Shown piece after piece: positions 17,087 through 24,108 of a stretch of 64,000 nt of DNA. The DNA comes from Inhella sp. (GTDB lineage: Bacteria > Pseudomonadota > Gammaproteobacteria > Burkholderiales > Burkholderiaceae_C). The position numbers were made by a program, and so were the translations under genes. The DNA lies in contig NZ_JAPZSY010000107.1 in NCBI RefSeq assembly GCF_027532025.1, forward strand, positions 1 to 64,000, written 5' to 3'. The notes beneath the pieces are model-generated. The model saw only the letters and a list, made by a program, of their open reading frames with translations, was not told where the DNA came from and did no database searches. Within the stretch, counting starts at the first letter, position 1, and every line of letters begins with the position of its first letter.

Positions 17087-18025
17087 TTGACCCAATTCGC
17101 TTACCTCCACCACCCTGGCTTCTTGCAATTGCCGCTGGCCCAACCAGGCAGTTCGGCGGCGCCCTTTGCCATCGCCGGCATCGCCTGGGACGGCTCCACC
17201 ACCCACCGCCCCGGCGCCCGCATGGCCCCGGCCGCCATCCGCCGCGCCAGCGCCATGCTGTGCGACGCCCACCACCCCTTGTTCGACACCAGCCCCCAAG
17301 GCCGCGCCGTCGACCTGGGCGACCTGCCCCTGCCCAACACCAGCCTGACCGGCATGCGGCAGGCCCTGGCCCCCATGCTGCCCCCACTGCTGGCCGCGCA
17401 CCACATGGTGTGGCTGGGGGGCGACCACTCCATCACCCTGCCCCTGCTGCGCGCCTACCGCGCCCACCATGGACGGCCCTTGGGTGTGCTGCACTTCGAC
17501 GCCCACTGCGACACCTGGACCAACCACTTCGGCGAACCCAGCGGCCACGGCACCTGGGTGGCCGAAGCCTTCAACGAGGGCCTAGTGCTGCCGGAGTGCT
17601 TCGTGCAAATGGGCATCCGCTCCTCGGCCGAGCGCGCCGCGCGCGAGTTCGTGCGCGACCGCGGCGGCCTGATCTACGAAGCCCGCCGCCTGCGCGGCCT
17701 CGACGGCAGCGCCCTGCTGGACCCGGTGCTGAACGACATCCGCCAGCGCGTGGCCGCCGCCGGCCACCCCCCCCTGTACCTGAGCCTGGACATCGACTGC
17801 CTGGACCCCGCCTTCGCCCCGGGCACCGGTACGCCCGAGCCCGGCGGCCTGAGCAGCAGCCAGGTGCTCACGGTGCTCGAAGACCTGGCCGACCTGCCCT
17901 GGGTGGGGATGGACTGCGTGGAGGTGTCGCCCCCCTACGACCACGCGGAGCTGAGCAGCCAAGCCGCGGCGCACTTCGTCTGGACCTACCTGTGCGGACG
18001 GCTCAAGAGCCATAACCCAGGGTAA
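17087..18025 (+). CDS. Agmatinase / arginase-family ureohydrolase
   Basis: Binuclear manganese enzyme that hydrolyses a guanidino compound, releasing urea. The 312 residues start at a TTG (17087), the only start giving the N-terminal strand. Metal ligands are all present: GGDHS, FDAHCDTW (DAHxD) and SLDIDCLDPAFAP (DxDxxDP). The substrate loop GTGTPEPGGLSS and the final VEVSPPYDH are those of agmatinases and related guanidinobutyrases; the GIAWDGSTTHRPGARMAP opening is also agmatinase-like. Exact substrate (agmatine, guanidinobutyrate, other) cannot be read from sequence. It begins 18 bp after the GGDEF-EAL gene and may share its transcript. It has no obvious link to the wall-recycling genes. 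Confidence 0.85.
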   Translation: MTQFAYLHHPGFLQLPLAQPGSSAAPFAIAGIAWDGSTTHRPGARMAPAAIRRASAMLCDAHHPLFDTSPQGRAVDLGDLPLPNTSLTGMRQALAPMLPPLLAAHHMVWLGGDHSITLPLLRAYRAHHGRPLGVLHFDAHCDTWTNHFGEPSGHGTWVAEAFNEGLVLPECFVQMGIRSSAERAAREFVRDRGGLIYEARRLRGLDGSALLDPVLNDIRQRVAAAGHPPLYLSLDIDCLDPAFAPGTGTPEPGGLSSSQVLTVLEDLADLPWVGMDCVEVSPPYDHAELSSQAAAHFVWTYLCGRLKSHNPG

Positions 18026-18107
18026 TTACCGACCCAAGCAAACGCGCCCCGACCCGGCGGTCGCGTTCCAATAATGGGACGCCCTCCCTGCCGACCGCGT
18101 CACCGCC

Positions 18108-19685
18108 TTGCGACCGCTGCTTTCCGCTCTGTTGATGCTTGCCAGCTTGGCACTGGCGCCTGCGCGCGCCGCGCTGCCCCTGGTCTATTGCGCCGACGCC
18201 AGCCCCGAGGGCTTTGACCCCGGCCTGTGGGACAGCAGCAGCACCAGCAACGCCACCAGCCCCATGTTCCAAGGCTTGGTGGCCTTTCGGCGCGGTGGCA
18301 CCGAACTGGAGCCGCTGTTGGCGGCGTCGTGGACCGTGTCACCCGACGCGCGGGTGTTCACCTTCCAACTTCGCCGCGGGGTGCCGTTCCACACCACGCC
18401 CGACTTCAAGCCCACGCGGCCCATGAATGCCGACGACGTACTGTTCAGCTTCCGGCGCTTCATCGAGCCGCAGCACCCCTGGAACCGAGCCGTTCCCTCC
18501 AACTACATCTACCCGCAAAGCCTGGGCTTGGCCCAGGCCATCGAAAAGATCGAACGCCTCGGCGACCACGAGGTTCGCTTCACGCTGCGCCAGCCCAATG
18601 TCACCTTCCTGAGCGCCTTCGCCATGTCCTTCGCCAGCATCCATTCGGCCGAGTACGCCGAGCAGTTGCTGAAGCGAGGAGAAGGCGCGCTGCTCAACCG
18701 CCGCCCCGTGGGCACGGGACCCTACCGATTCCGCAGCTACGCCAAAGACGATGTGCTGCGCCTGGAGCCGCACCCGGCGTACTGGCGGGGCGTGCAGCGC
18801 ACGCCCAAGCTCATCTTCTCCATCAGCCGCGAGCCCAGCGTGCGCGTGCAAAAGCTGCTGGCGGGCGAGTGCCACATCACCGCCCCACTGCGCGACGTCG
18901 ACGTGGCCGCACTGCAAGGCCGCAAGGGCATCACCTTGCTGAGCCAGCAAGCGCTCAACATCAGCTACCTCGCCTTCAACCTCAAGCGCGAGCCGGTGAA
19001 CCGGCGCGAGGTGCGCGAAGCCCTGGACGTCGCCATCGACCGCAACGCCATCTTCAAGGCCCTGTTCCCGCGCGGCGACGCGCTGCAAGCCACCAGCGCC
19101 TTCCCGCCCGCCATCCCCGGCTTCAACAAGGCGCTGAAGAACGAGTACGACCCCGACAAGGCCAAGCGCCTGCTGGCCCAGGCCGGCTTTCCCAACGGCT
19201 TCGTCATCGACCTCTGGGCCCTGCCCTTGGCCCGCCCTACCAACCCCAACGGGCAGCTGATGGCCCAGCTCATCCAGCAGGACTGGGCGCGCATCGGCGT
19301 CAAAGCCACCATCAAGACCTTCGAGTGGGGCGAGTACCTCAAGCGCGCCAACAACGGCGAGCACCACGTCTACATGAGCGGCTGGAGCGGCGAGACCGGC
19401 GACGCCGACGACTTCCTCACGCCCAACCTCAGCTGCGCCGCCAACCGCACCGGCGTCAAGTTCTGCCACCCCGAGTTCGAGAAGCTCATCGACGAGGCGC
19501 GCGTCACCACCGACCAGGCCAAACGCATCGCGCTCTACGAGCAAGCCCAAGTCGTCTTCAAGCGCGAGCGCCCCTGGATGCCCATGGCCCACAGCACGGT
19601 CTACATCCCAGTTCGCGAGGGCGTCAAAGGCTTCGTCATGGCACCCAATGGCAGTGTGGACTTCGAAGGGGTCGTGCGGGAATGA
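18108..19685 (+). CDS. ABC transporter substrate-binding protein, peptide family (SBP_bac_5, DppA/OppA type)
   Basis: Periplasmic binding protein of a peptide importer, 525 residues. A TTG at 18108 gives a complete signal peptide (RPLLSALLMLASLALAPARA); an ATG at 18135 would leave a truncated one. Family marks are LVYCADASPEGFDPGLWDSS, VFTFQLRRGVPFH, RPMNADDVLFSF, LNISYLAFNLKREP, REALDVAIDRNAIF and AKRLLAQAGFPNGF. No permease or ATPase adjoins it, whereas the DppBCDF-type genes upstream lack a binding protein. The two sets probably form one transporter (inference). It is followed by a REP-like element and a LysR gene on the same strand. Confidence 0.9.
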   Translation: MRPLLSALLMLASLALAPARAALPLVYCADASPEGFDPGLWDSSSTSNATSPMFQGLVAFRRGGTELEPLLAASWTVSPDARVFTFQLRRGVPFHTTPDFKPTRPMNADDVLFSFRRFIEPQHPWNRAVPSNYIYPQSLGLAQAIEKIERLGDHEVRFTLRQPNVTFLSAFAMSFASIHSAEYAEQLLKRGEGALLNRRPVGTGPYRFRSYAKDDVLRLEPHPAYWRGVQRTPKLIFSISREPSVRVQKLLAGECHITAPLRDVDVAALQGRKGITLLSQQALNISYLAFNLKREPVNRREVREALDVAIDRNAIFKALFPRGDALQATSAFPPAIPGFNKALKNEYDPDKAKRLLAQAGFPNGFVIDLWALPLARPTNPNGQLMAQLIQQDWARIGVKATIKTFEWGEYLKRANNGEHHVYMSGWSGETGDADDFLTPNLSCAANRTGVKFCHPEFEKLIDEARVTTDQAKRIALYEQAQVVFKRERPWMPMAHSTVYIPVREGVKGFVMAPNGSVDFEGVVRE

Positions 19686-19705
19686 CCATCATGCACTTGC
19701 GCACA

Positions 19706-19797
19706 GCGGCCCGCGAACGGGCACCGGGCCGCCCCAATCCCGAGAACGGGTCGCTGCGCCCCCCTCGGAGGGTGGCGGAGACCCGCCGGGACGCAGA
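19706..19797. repeat. REP-like palindromic element
   Basis: Lies between the binding-protein gene and lysR. Outer inverted repeat GCGGCCCG/CGGGCCGC (19706-19713 with 19725-19732), then a CCCCTCGGAGGG core near 19761-19772 and a further GC hairpin to 19797. Same architecture as the elements at 12030, 13622 and 29072. It ends just ahead of the lysR start at 19810 and so contributes that gene's leader. Confidence 0.65.
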
Positions 19798-19809
19798 CTG
19801 GAGGCGACC

Positions 19810-20712
19810 ATGAGGTTGCGGCACATCGAGGTCTTCCACGCCATCATGCAGGCCGGCTCCATCAGTGGCGCCGCGCACCTGCTGCACATCTCTCAGCCTG
19901 CCGTCACCAAGGTGTTGCAGCACGCCGAACTGCAACTCGGCATGCCCCTGTTCGACCGCGTGCGCGGCAAGCTGCACCCCACGCCCGAAGCGCGCCGCCT
20001 GTTCGTCGAGATCGACAAGCTCAACCGCGACCTGGTCGCCATCCGCCGCCTCGCGGCCCAGCTCAAAGCGGGCGACCAAGACCAACTGCGCGTCATGGCC
20101 ACGCCCACGCTGGGCGCCTCGCTGCTGCCCGGCGCCATGACCGTCTGGGCCAAGGCCTTCCCCGACAGCCGCTGCGTGCTGGCCACCAACCACACCAAGG
20201 AAATCGTCAGTGCGCTGCTGCTCGGCGAAGCCGACATGGCCCTGTCCCTGCAAGACCCCCACCACCCCGGCATCACCGCCGAGGTGCTGGCCAGCGGCCC
20301 CATGATGGCCTTGTGCCCCTTGCGCAGCCCCGAAGCCCGCCACGACGGCGCCCTGCCCGTGGCCGACATCCTGACCGAACTCATCGCCATGGTGGAAGAC
20401 GATCCACTCGGCGCGCAGGTGATGAACGCCTTTGGCGCGCAGGGCGTGCAGCCACGCACCCGCATCACGGTGCAAACCTACCAACTGGCCCGTGCGCTGG
20501 TCGAGTCCGGCTTGGGCCTGAGCGTCGTCGACCCCTTCACCGCCACCAGCGCCGACCGCCAACTCGTGCGCGTACGCCCCCTCAAGCCCAGCATCCCCGT
20601 GCACCTGCACCTGCTGACCTCGGCCAAAGCGCCCCTGCCGCAAGTCGGGCGCAAGCTGGTCAAAATCCTGGCCGAGCGCACCCAAGCGGCTTTGGCCGCA
20701 CTCAACGCCTGA
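19810..20712 (+). CDS. LysR-family transcriptional regulator
   Basis: DNA-binding regulator of 300 residues. The ATG at 19810 is preferred because RLRHIEVFHAIMQAGSISGA is the normal LysR opening; upstream codons only translate the REP-like spacer. The helix-turn-helix spans residues about 1-60 (SISGAAHLLHISQPAVTKVL, PLFDRVRGKLHPTPEA). The effector domain follows (VMATPTLGASLLPGAM ... VDPFTATSADRQLV). It overlaps the D-Ala-D-Ala dipeptidase gene downstream (TGATG) and probably controls that gene, the LD-carboxypeptidase and perhaps the binding protein. The effector may be an amino acid or peptide from the wall. Confidence 0.92.
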   Translation: MRLRHIEVFHAIMQAGSISGAAHLLHISQPAVTKVLQHAELQLGMPLFDRVRGKLHPTPEARRLFVEIDKLNRDLVAIRRLAAQLKAGDQDQLRVMATPTLGASLLPGAMTVWAKAFPDSRCVLATNHTKEIVSALLLGEADMALSLQDPHHPGITAEVLASGPMMALCPLRSPEARHDGALPVADILTELIAMVEDDPLGAQVMNAFGAQGVQPRTRITVQTYQLARALVESGLGLSVVDPFTATSADRQLVRVRPLKPSIPVHLHLLTSAKAPLPQVGRKLVKILAERTQAALAALNA

Positions 20713-21329
20713 TGAGCGCCATCCCTGGCATCCCTTGCGAAGCCATCCCCGGTCACCCCGATTTCGTTGCCCTCGCAACATTGCCTGGCATCGACGTGGA
20801 CCTGCGCTACGCCAGCGACGACAACTTCGTGGGCCGCCATGTCTACGGCGCGCTGGACTGCGCCTACCTCCGCCGCGATGCTGCCGAGGCCCTCTCGGCC
20901 GCCGCCCAATGGCTGGCCGCCGCCCGCCCCGGCTGGCGCCTGCGCGTGCTGGACGCACTGCGCCCCCAGCGCGTCCAAGAACGGCTCTATGCCGAGTTGG
21001 ACGGCACCCCGCTGGCCATGTACCTGGCGCACCCAGAGCGTGGCTCCATCCACAGCTTCGGCATGGCCGTGGACCTCACACTGCTTGATCCCCACGGCCG
21101 CGAGGCCGACATGGGCAGCGGGTTTGACGAGATGAGCGCCCTCTCCCACCCCGAATACGAAGCCGAGCACCTGGCCCTGGGCCGACTCACCCCCGCCCAC
21201 CTGACCGAGCGCGGTTGGCTGCGCCGCGCCATGCGCGAGGCCGGCTTCCACGGCATCGCCAGCGAGTGGTGGCACTTTGACTTTGGCGACCGCGTCGCGG
21301 TGCGCCGCGACCTCCCGAGGGTGTTGTGA
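20712..21329 (+). CDS. ddpX: D-alanyl-D-alanine dipeptidase, VanX/DdpX family (M15D)
   Basis: Zinc dipeptidase that splits D-Ala-D-Ala into two D-Ala. 205 residues from the ATG at 20712, overlapping the lysR stop. The family sequence is complete: DLRYASDDNFVGRHVYG, LRVLDALRPQRVQ (catalytic Arg), SIHSFGMAVDLTL (zinc His and Asp in SxHxxGxAxD), and EWWHFDF (catalytic Glu and zinc His). VanX in resistance operons has vanHA partners; none is present, so a nutritional or recycling role as in the E. coli ddpXABCDF operon is likely. No signal peptide is visible, so it should act in the cytoplasm on imported dipeptide. Overlaps the LD-carboxypeptidase gene (TGATG). Confidence 0.93.
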   Translation: MSAIPGIPCEAIPGHPDFVALATLPGIDVDLRYASDDNFVGRHVYGALDCAYLRRDAAEALSAAAQWLAAARPGWRLRVLDALRPQRVQERLYAELDGTPLAMYLAHPERGSIHSFGMAVDLTLLDPHGREADMGSGFDEMSALSHPEYEAEHLALGRLTPAHLTERGWLRRAMREAGFHGIASEWWHFDFGDRVAVRRDLPRVL

Positions 21330-22363
21330 TGAAGCTGGACCGCCGCCACCTGCTGGCCACCGCCGCCGCCCTTCCGCTGGCGTCACAGGCTGCGTCCCCG
21401 ATGGGTCCTGTGGGCACTCTTCGCGCGCCGGGCCTGAAGGAGGGCGACACGCTGGGCCTCATCAGCCCGGCCAACGCCACCTTCGAGCGCGAGCCGCTCC
21501 AAATCGCCATCGAATCCCTGCAGGCCCTGGGCTTCAAGGTCAAGCTCGGCCAACACGTGCGCGCCCGCCACGGCCACCTGGGCGGCACCGACGCCCAGCG
21601 CGCTGGCGACCTCAACGCCATGTTCGCCGACCCCAACGTGCAAGGCGTCATCGCGCTCACCGGGGGGAGCGGCGGCACGCGCATGCTGCCGCTGGTGGAC
21701 TACGCCCAAATCCGCCGCACGCCCAAGTTCTTTGGCGGCTTTTCCGACCTGACCGCCCTGGTCAATGCCATCCACCAACAAACGGGCCTCATCACCTTCC
21801 ACAGCCCGATGGCCGGCAGCGAGTGGAACGCTTTCAGCGTGGAGCACTTCAAAGCCCTGGTGATGCGCGGCGAAAGCCCCCTGCTGCGCAACCCCCAGCG
21901 CGAACTGGGCGACCACCTCGTGCAAACGCAATGGCGCACGCAAACCCTGCGCAGCGGCAAAGCCCGCGGCCCGCTCGTGGGCGGCAACCTCACCGTGCTC
22001 ACCGCCATGGCCGGCAGCGCCTACTGGCCCCGCTTCCCAGGCGCCATCCTGTTCCTGGAAGACGTCAACGAGTACATCTACCGCGTCGACCGCATGCTGA
22101 GCACCCTGCGCCTGACCGGCGCTCTCAGCCAAGTCGCGGGCGTCGTGCTGGGTCAGTTCACCAACTGCAACCCTGGCGAGGGCCACGGCACGCTGACGCT
22201 GGACGAGGTTTTCGACGAATACCTGCTGCCCCTCAATGTGCCCGTGTACCGCGGGGCCATGGTCGGTCACATCAAGCGCAAGTTCACCCTGCCGGTGGGA
22301 GCGGTGGCCGAGGTCGATGCCGACGCCGGCACCTTGCAGATGCTGCACCCCAGCGTGTCGTGA
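21329..22363 (+). CDS. ldcA: LD-carboxypeptidase, S66 family (muramoyltetrapeptide carboxypeptidase-like), exported
   Basis: Serine peptidase that removes the terminal D-Ala from murein tetrapeptides. 344 residues from the ATG at 21329; a GTG one codon earlier is possible. Family segments: GDTLGLISPAN, LGFKVKLGQHV, VQGVIALTGGSGGTRMLPLVDY (nucleophile elbow), FFGGFSDLTALVNAIH, GNLTVLTAMAGS, FLEDVNEYIYRVDRML (catalytic Glu) and MVGHIKRKFTLPVGA (catalytic His). Two oddities: the N-terminus KLDRRHLLATAAALPLASQAA looks like a Tat or Sec signal, whereas classical LdcA is cytosolic; and the elbow reads GGSGGTR, with a Gly where most relatives have the residue after GGYG. Activity should be tested rather than assumed. 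Confidence 0.87.
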   Translation: MKLDRRHLLATAAALPLASQAASPMGPVGTLRAPGLKEGDTLGLISPANATFEREPLQIAIESLQALGFKVKLGQHVRARHGHLGGTDAQRAGDLNAMFADPNVQGVIALTGGSGGTRMLPLVDYAQIRRTPKFFGGFSDLTALVNAIHQQTGLITFHSPMAGSEWNAFSVEHFKALVMRGESPLLRNPQRELGDHLVQTQWRTQTLRSGKARGPLVGGNLTVLTAMAGSAYWPRFPGAILFLEDVNEYIYRVDRMLSTLRLTGALSQVAGVVLGQFTNCNPGEGHGTLTLDEVFDEYLLPLNVPVYRGAMVGHIKRKFTLPVGAVAEVDADAGTLQMLHPSVS

Positions 22364-22396
22364 CCCGAGTGCAATGGCGGCGCAAGCCACCTCGTT

Positions 22397-22744
22397 TCAC
22401 GACCTGACGTAAGCGTCGATCGCCTCGATGGTCTGCGTGCTGGCCGACGTGAAAGCCAAGCCGATCGAGAAGCCATCATGCCGACCGCTGAGCACGCTGT
22501 AGACCACCTTGCCCGTGACCTCAATCGGCACCCACCTGGCGCCAGGCATTGGCAGCGTCAATCGCACCGTCATCACCAAGTTGGCCGGCGGATTGGCCGC
22601 GGCCACGAAACCCAGCCCACCACGGCTGATGTCGATCGTCCGAACCGCCAGCGGCGCGTGCCCAGCCACCACCACGTTGGCCGTGGTCTTGAGCAGACGC
22701 CGCCGATCCTTGCGCTGGTCTTTGGAACTGATGGGAGCCGTCAT
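22397..22744 (-). CDS. PilZ-domain protein (putative c-di-GMP receptor)
   Basis: Small cytoplasmic protein, 115 residues from the ATG at 22744 (TAPISSKDQRKDRRRLL...); starts further upstream in frame lack a ribosome site. Both c-di-GMP-binding motifs of PilZ are visible: an arginine cluster KDRRRLLK near residues 11-17 (RxxxR) and DISRGGLGF (D/NxSxxG) about 30 residues later, with beta-strands between. No other domain is attached, so it would act by binding a partner. Convergent with ldcA (33 bp apart). Confidence 0.8.
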   Translation of the reverse strand: MTAPISSKDQRKDRRRLLKTTANVVVAGHAPLAVRTIDISRGGLGFVAAANPPANLVMTVRLTLPMPGARWVPIEVTGKVVYSVLSGRHDGFSIGLAFTSASTQTIEAIDAYVRS

Positions 22745-22909
22745 GGTCAGAGAGACTATGCGCGACACCCTCATCACCCGGCTGCTCACCGGTGGCGAGG
22801 AAGCCGAGGGAGCGTGAAATCCGACACTGCCCAAGCCCCCGAAAACGCAAAGGCTTCCTCACCCCGATCGGCCCCAGCGAGAACGGTTCTTGCCGAGTTT
22901 GAAGCCGGT

Positions 22910-22937
22910 CCAGCCATTTCCAGCCATTTCCAGCCAT
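22910..22937. repeat. Tandem repeat, 10-bp unit
   Basis: CAGCCATTTC twice in full, then CAGCCAT. It lies upstream of the PilZ gene and may vary in copy number between strains. Confidence 0.7.
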
Positions 22938-22969
22938 CGTCGGCCTGAAACCGGCAACGATGGACGTCC

Positions 22970-22998
22970 AAAACAAAACCCGCACGCGGCGGGTTTTG
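22970..22998 (-). terminator. Rho-independent terminator of the tRNA-Lys transcript
   Basis: Perfect 10-bp stem CAAAACCCGC (22974-22983) with GCGGGTTTTG (22989-22998), loop of 5. Read on the minus strand the stem is followed by TTTTGG. It lies 36 bp beyond the 3' end of tRNA-Lys(CUU). Confidence 0.85.
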
Positions 22999-23034
22999 GA
23001 TACCAAGCCAAGTGCTTGGTTGACTGAACGATTT

Positions 23035-23110
23035 TGGTGGGCCCTGTAGGATTTGAACCTACGACCAACGGATTAAGAGTCCGCTGCTCTACCAACTGAG
23101 CTAAGAGCCC
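23035..23110 (-). tRNA. tRNA-Lys (anticodon CUU)
   Basis: 76 nt with encoded CCA. On the minus strand: acceptor GGGCTCT pairs with AGGGCCC, D-arm GCTCAGTTGGTAGAGC, anticodon stem GCGGA/TCCGT around loop CTCTTAA (anticodon CTT, reads AAG), T-arm GTAGGTTCAAATCCTAC, then A and CCA. Second of two adjacent lysine tRNAs. Confidence 0.97.
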
Positions 23111-23188
23111 GAAAGCGAAGCGCCAGATGTTAGCGCACCGTTTTCTTTGCTTCCGTGCCGGCCTGTGGCGCTTGCCACCGGTGTCGGC

Positions 23189-23264
23189 TGGTGGGTCGGG
23201 CGAGACTCGAACTCGCGACCAACGGATTAAAAGTCCGCTGCTCTACCGACTGAGCTACCGACCC
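23189..23264 (-). tRNA. tRNA-Lys (anticodon UUU)
   Basis: 76 nt with encoded CCA. Acceptor GGGTCGG/CCGACCC, D-arm GCTCAGTCGGTAGAGC, anticodon loop CTTTTAA (anticodon TTT, reads AAA/AAG), T-arm with GTTCGAGTC. It shares most of the anticodon arm with the CUU copy, suggesting duplication. It starts 28 bp after the tcdA stop codon on the same strand. Confidence 0.97.
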
Positions 23265-23292
23265 GCCCGGGAAAGCCCGCGAGTATAGACAA

Positions 23293-24108
23293 TCAAGGTT
23301 GCTTCTGCAAGCCTTTCTGGTGATTGCGCAAGCACTGGGCCACCAGGGCCGATGCGGCGCACAGGCCAAAGCTCGCCGTGACCATCACGCTGGACCCATA
23401 GCCTGCGCAGTTCAGGCTGCCATCCACCTCGCAGGCATCGCCCTGCTCCGCCCGAGGTCGCTGCACCGCTTCGCGACTGAAGACGCATCGCACGCCCAGC
23501 CGTCCCTGGCGGGGCGCGCCGTGCTCGCGCCGCAAGCGGGCGCGCAAGCCCGCCAGCAGCGGGTCGTGCGTCACATCCGACAGATCGGCCTCGTCCACCG
23601 CCTGCGCCTGTTGTTTGCCACCCGCCGCGCCCACGCACACGAAGGGCAGGCCGGTTCGCCGCGCCCACGCGGCCATGGCGGCTTTGGCCGACGACTGGTC
23701 GCAGGCATCGATGACACCGTCGAGCTGCGGCGACTCGAGGCCATCGCCCAAGACGGCGGGCCAGTTGTCGGGCTCGACGAATGCATCCACCACGCGCACG
23801 GCGCAGGCCGGGTGGATGGCACCGATGCGCTCGCGCAAGGCTTCGCCTTTGTGCTGACCCAGGGTCTGCGTGGTGGCTTGCACCTGGCGATTGATGTTGG
23901 ACTCCGCCACATGGTCGAGGTCCACCAGCGTGAGCGCTGCCACGCCGCTGCGGGCCAAGGCCTCCACCGCCCAAGAGCCGACGCCGCCCAACCCCACCAC
24001 CGCCACGTGCAAGCCCCGGAGCCGCTGGTAGCCTTCCGGACCGTACAGCCGACGCAGTCCACCAAAGCGACGCTCGGCGTCCATCTCGCCGTCGAGATCC
24101 GCGCTCAT
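23293..24108 (-). CDS. tcdA: tRNA threonylcarbamoyladenosine dehydratase (ThiF/E1-like)
   Basis: ATP-dependent enzyme that cyclises t6A at position 37 of ANN-decoding tRNAs to ct6A. 271 residues from the ATG at 24108, which overlaps the transporter stop. Motifs of the ThiF/MoeB fold: RRFGGLRRLYGPEGYQRL, VAVVGLGGVGSWAVEALARSG (ATP loop), LVDLDHVAESNINRQ (catalytic Asp/Arg), DGVIDACDQSSAK and VGAAGGKQ. The C-terminal CAGYGSSVMVTASFGLCAAS helix is typical of TcdA/CsdL, and there is no rhodanese domain, separating it from MoeB. It is directly upstream of two tRNA-Lys genes, which are among its expected substrates. Confidence 0.92.
   Translation of the reverse strand: MSADLDGEMDAERRFGGLRRLYGPEGYQRLRGLHVAVVGLGGVGSWAVEALARSGVAALTLVDLDHVAESNINRQVQATTQTLGQHKGEALRERIGAIHPACAVRVVDAFVEPDNWPAVLGDGLESPQLDGVIDACDQSSAKAAMAAWARRTGLPFVCVGAAGGKQQAQAVDEADLSDVTHDPLLAGLRARLRREHGAPRQGRLGVRCVFSREAVQRPRAEQGDACEVDGSLNCAGYGSSVMVTASFGLCAASALVAQCLRNHQKGLQKQP

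Larger units (their letters stand above)
22745..23034. other. Intergenic region with a short tandem repeat and a terminator
   Basis: 290 bp between the PilZ gene and tRNA-Lys. It holds a 10-bp unit CAGCCATTTC repeated almost three times at 22911-22937 and the terminator at 22974-22998. The PilZ promoter must lie here but I cannot place it. Confidence 0.5.

Noticed and set aside
20712-22363. VanX-type glycopeptide resistance module
   Set aside because: The dipeptidase is of the VanX/DdpX family, but there is no vanH, vanA-type ligase or VanRS pair; the neighbours fit recycling or nutrition.
22910-22937. CRISPR-like repeat
   Set aside because: Three 10-bp units without spacers and no cas genes nearby; a simple tandem repeat.
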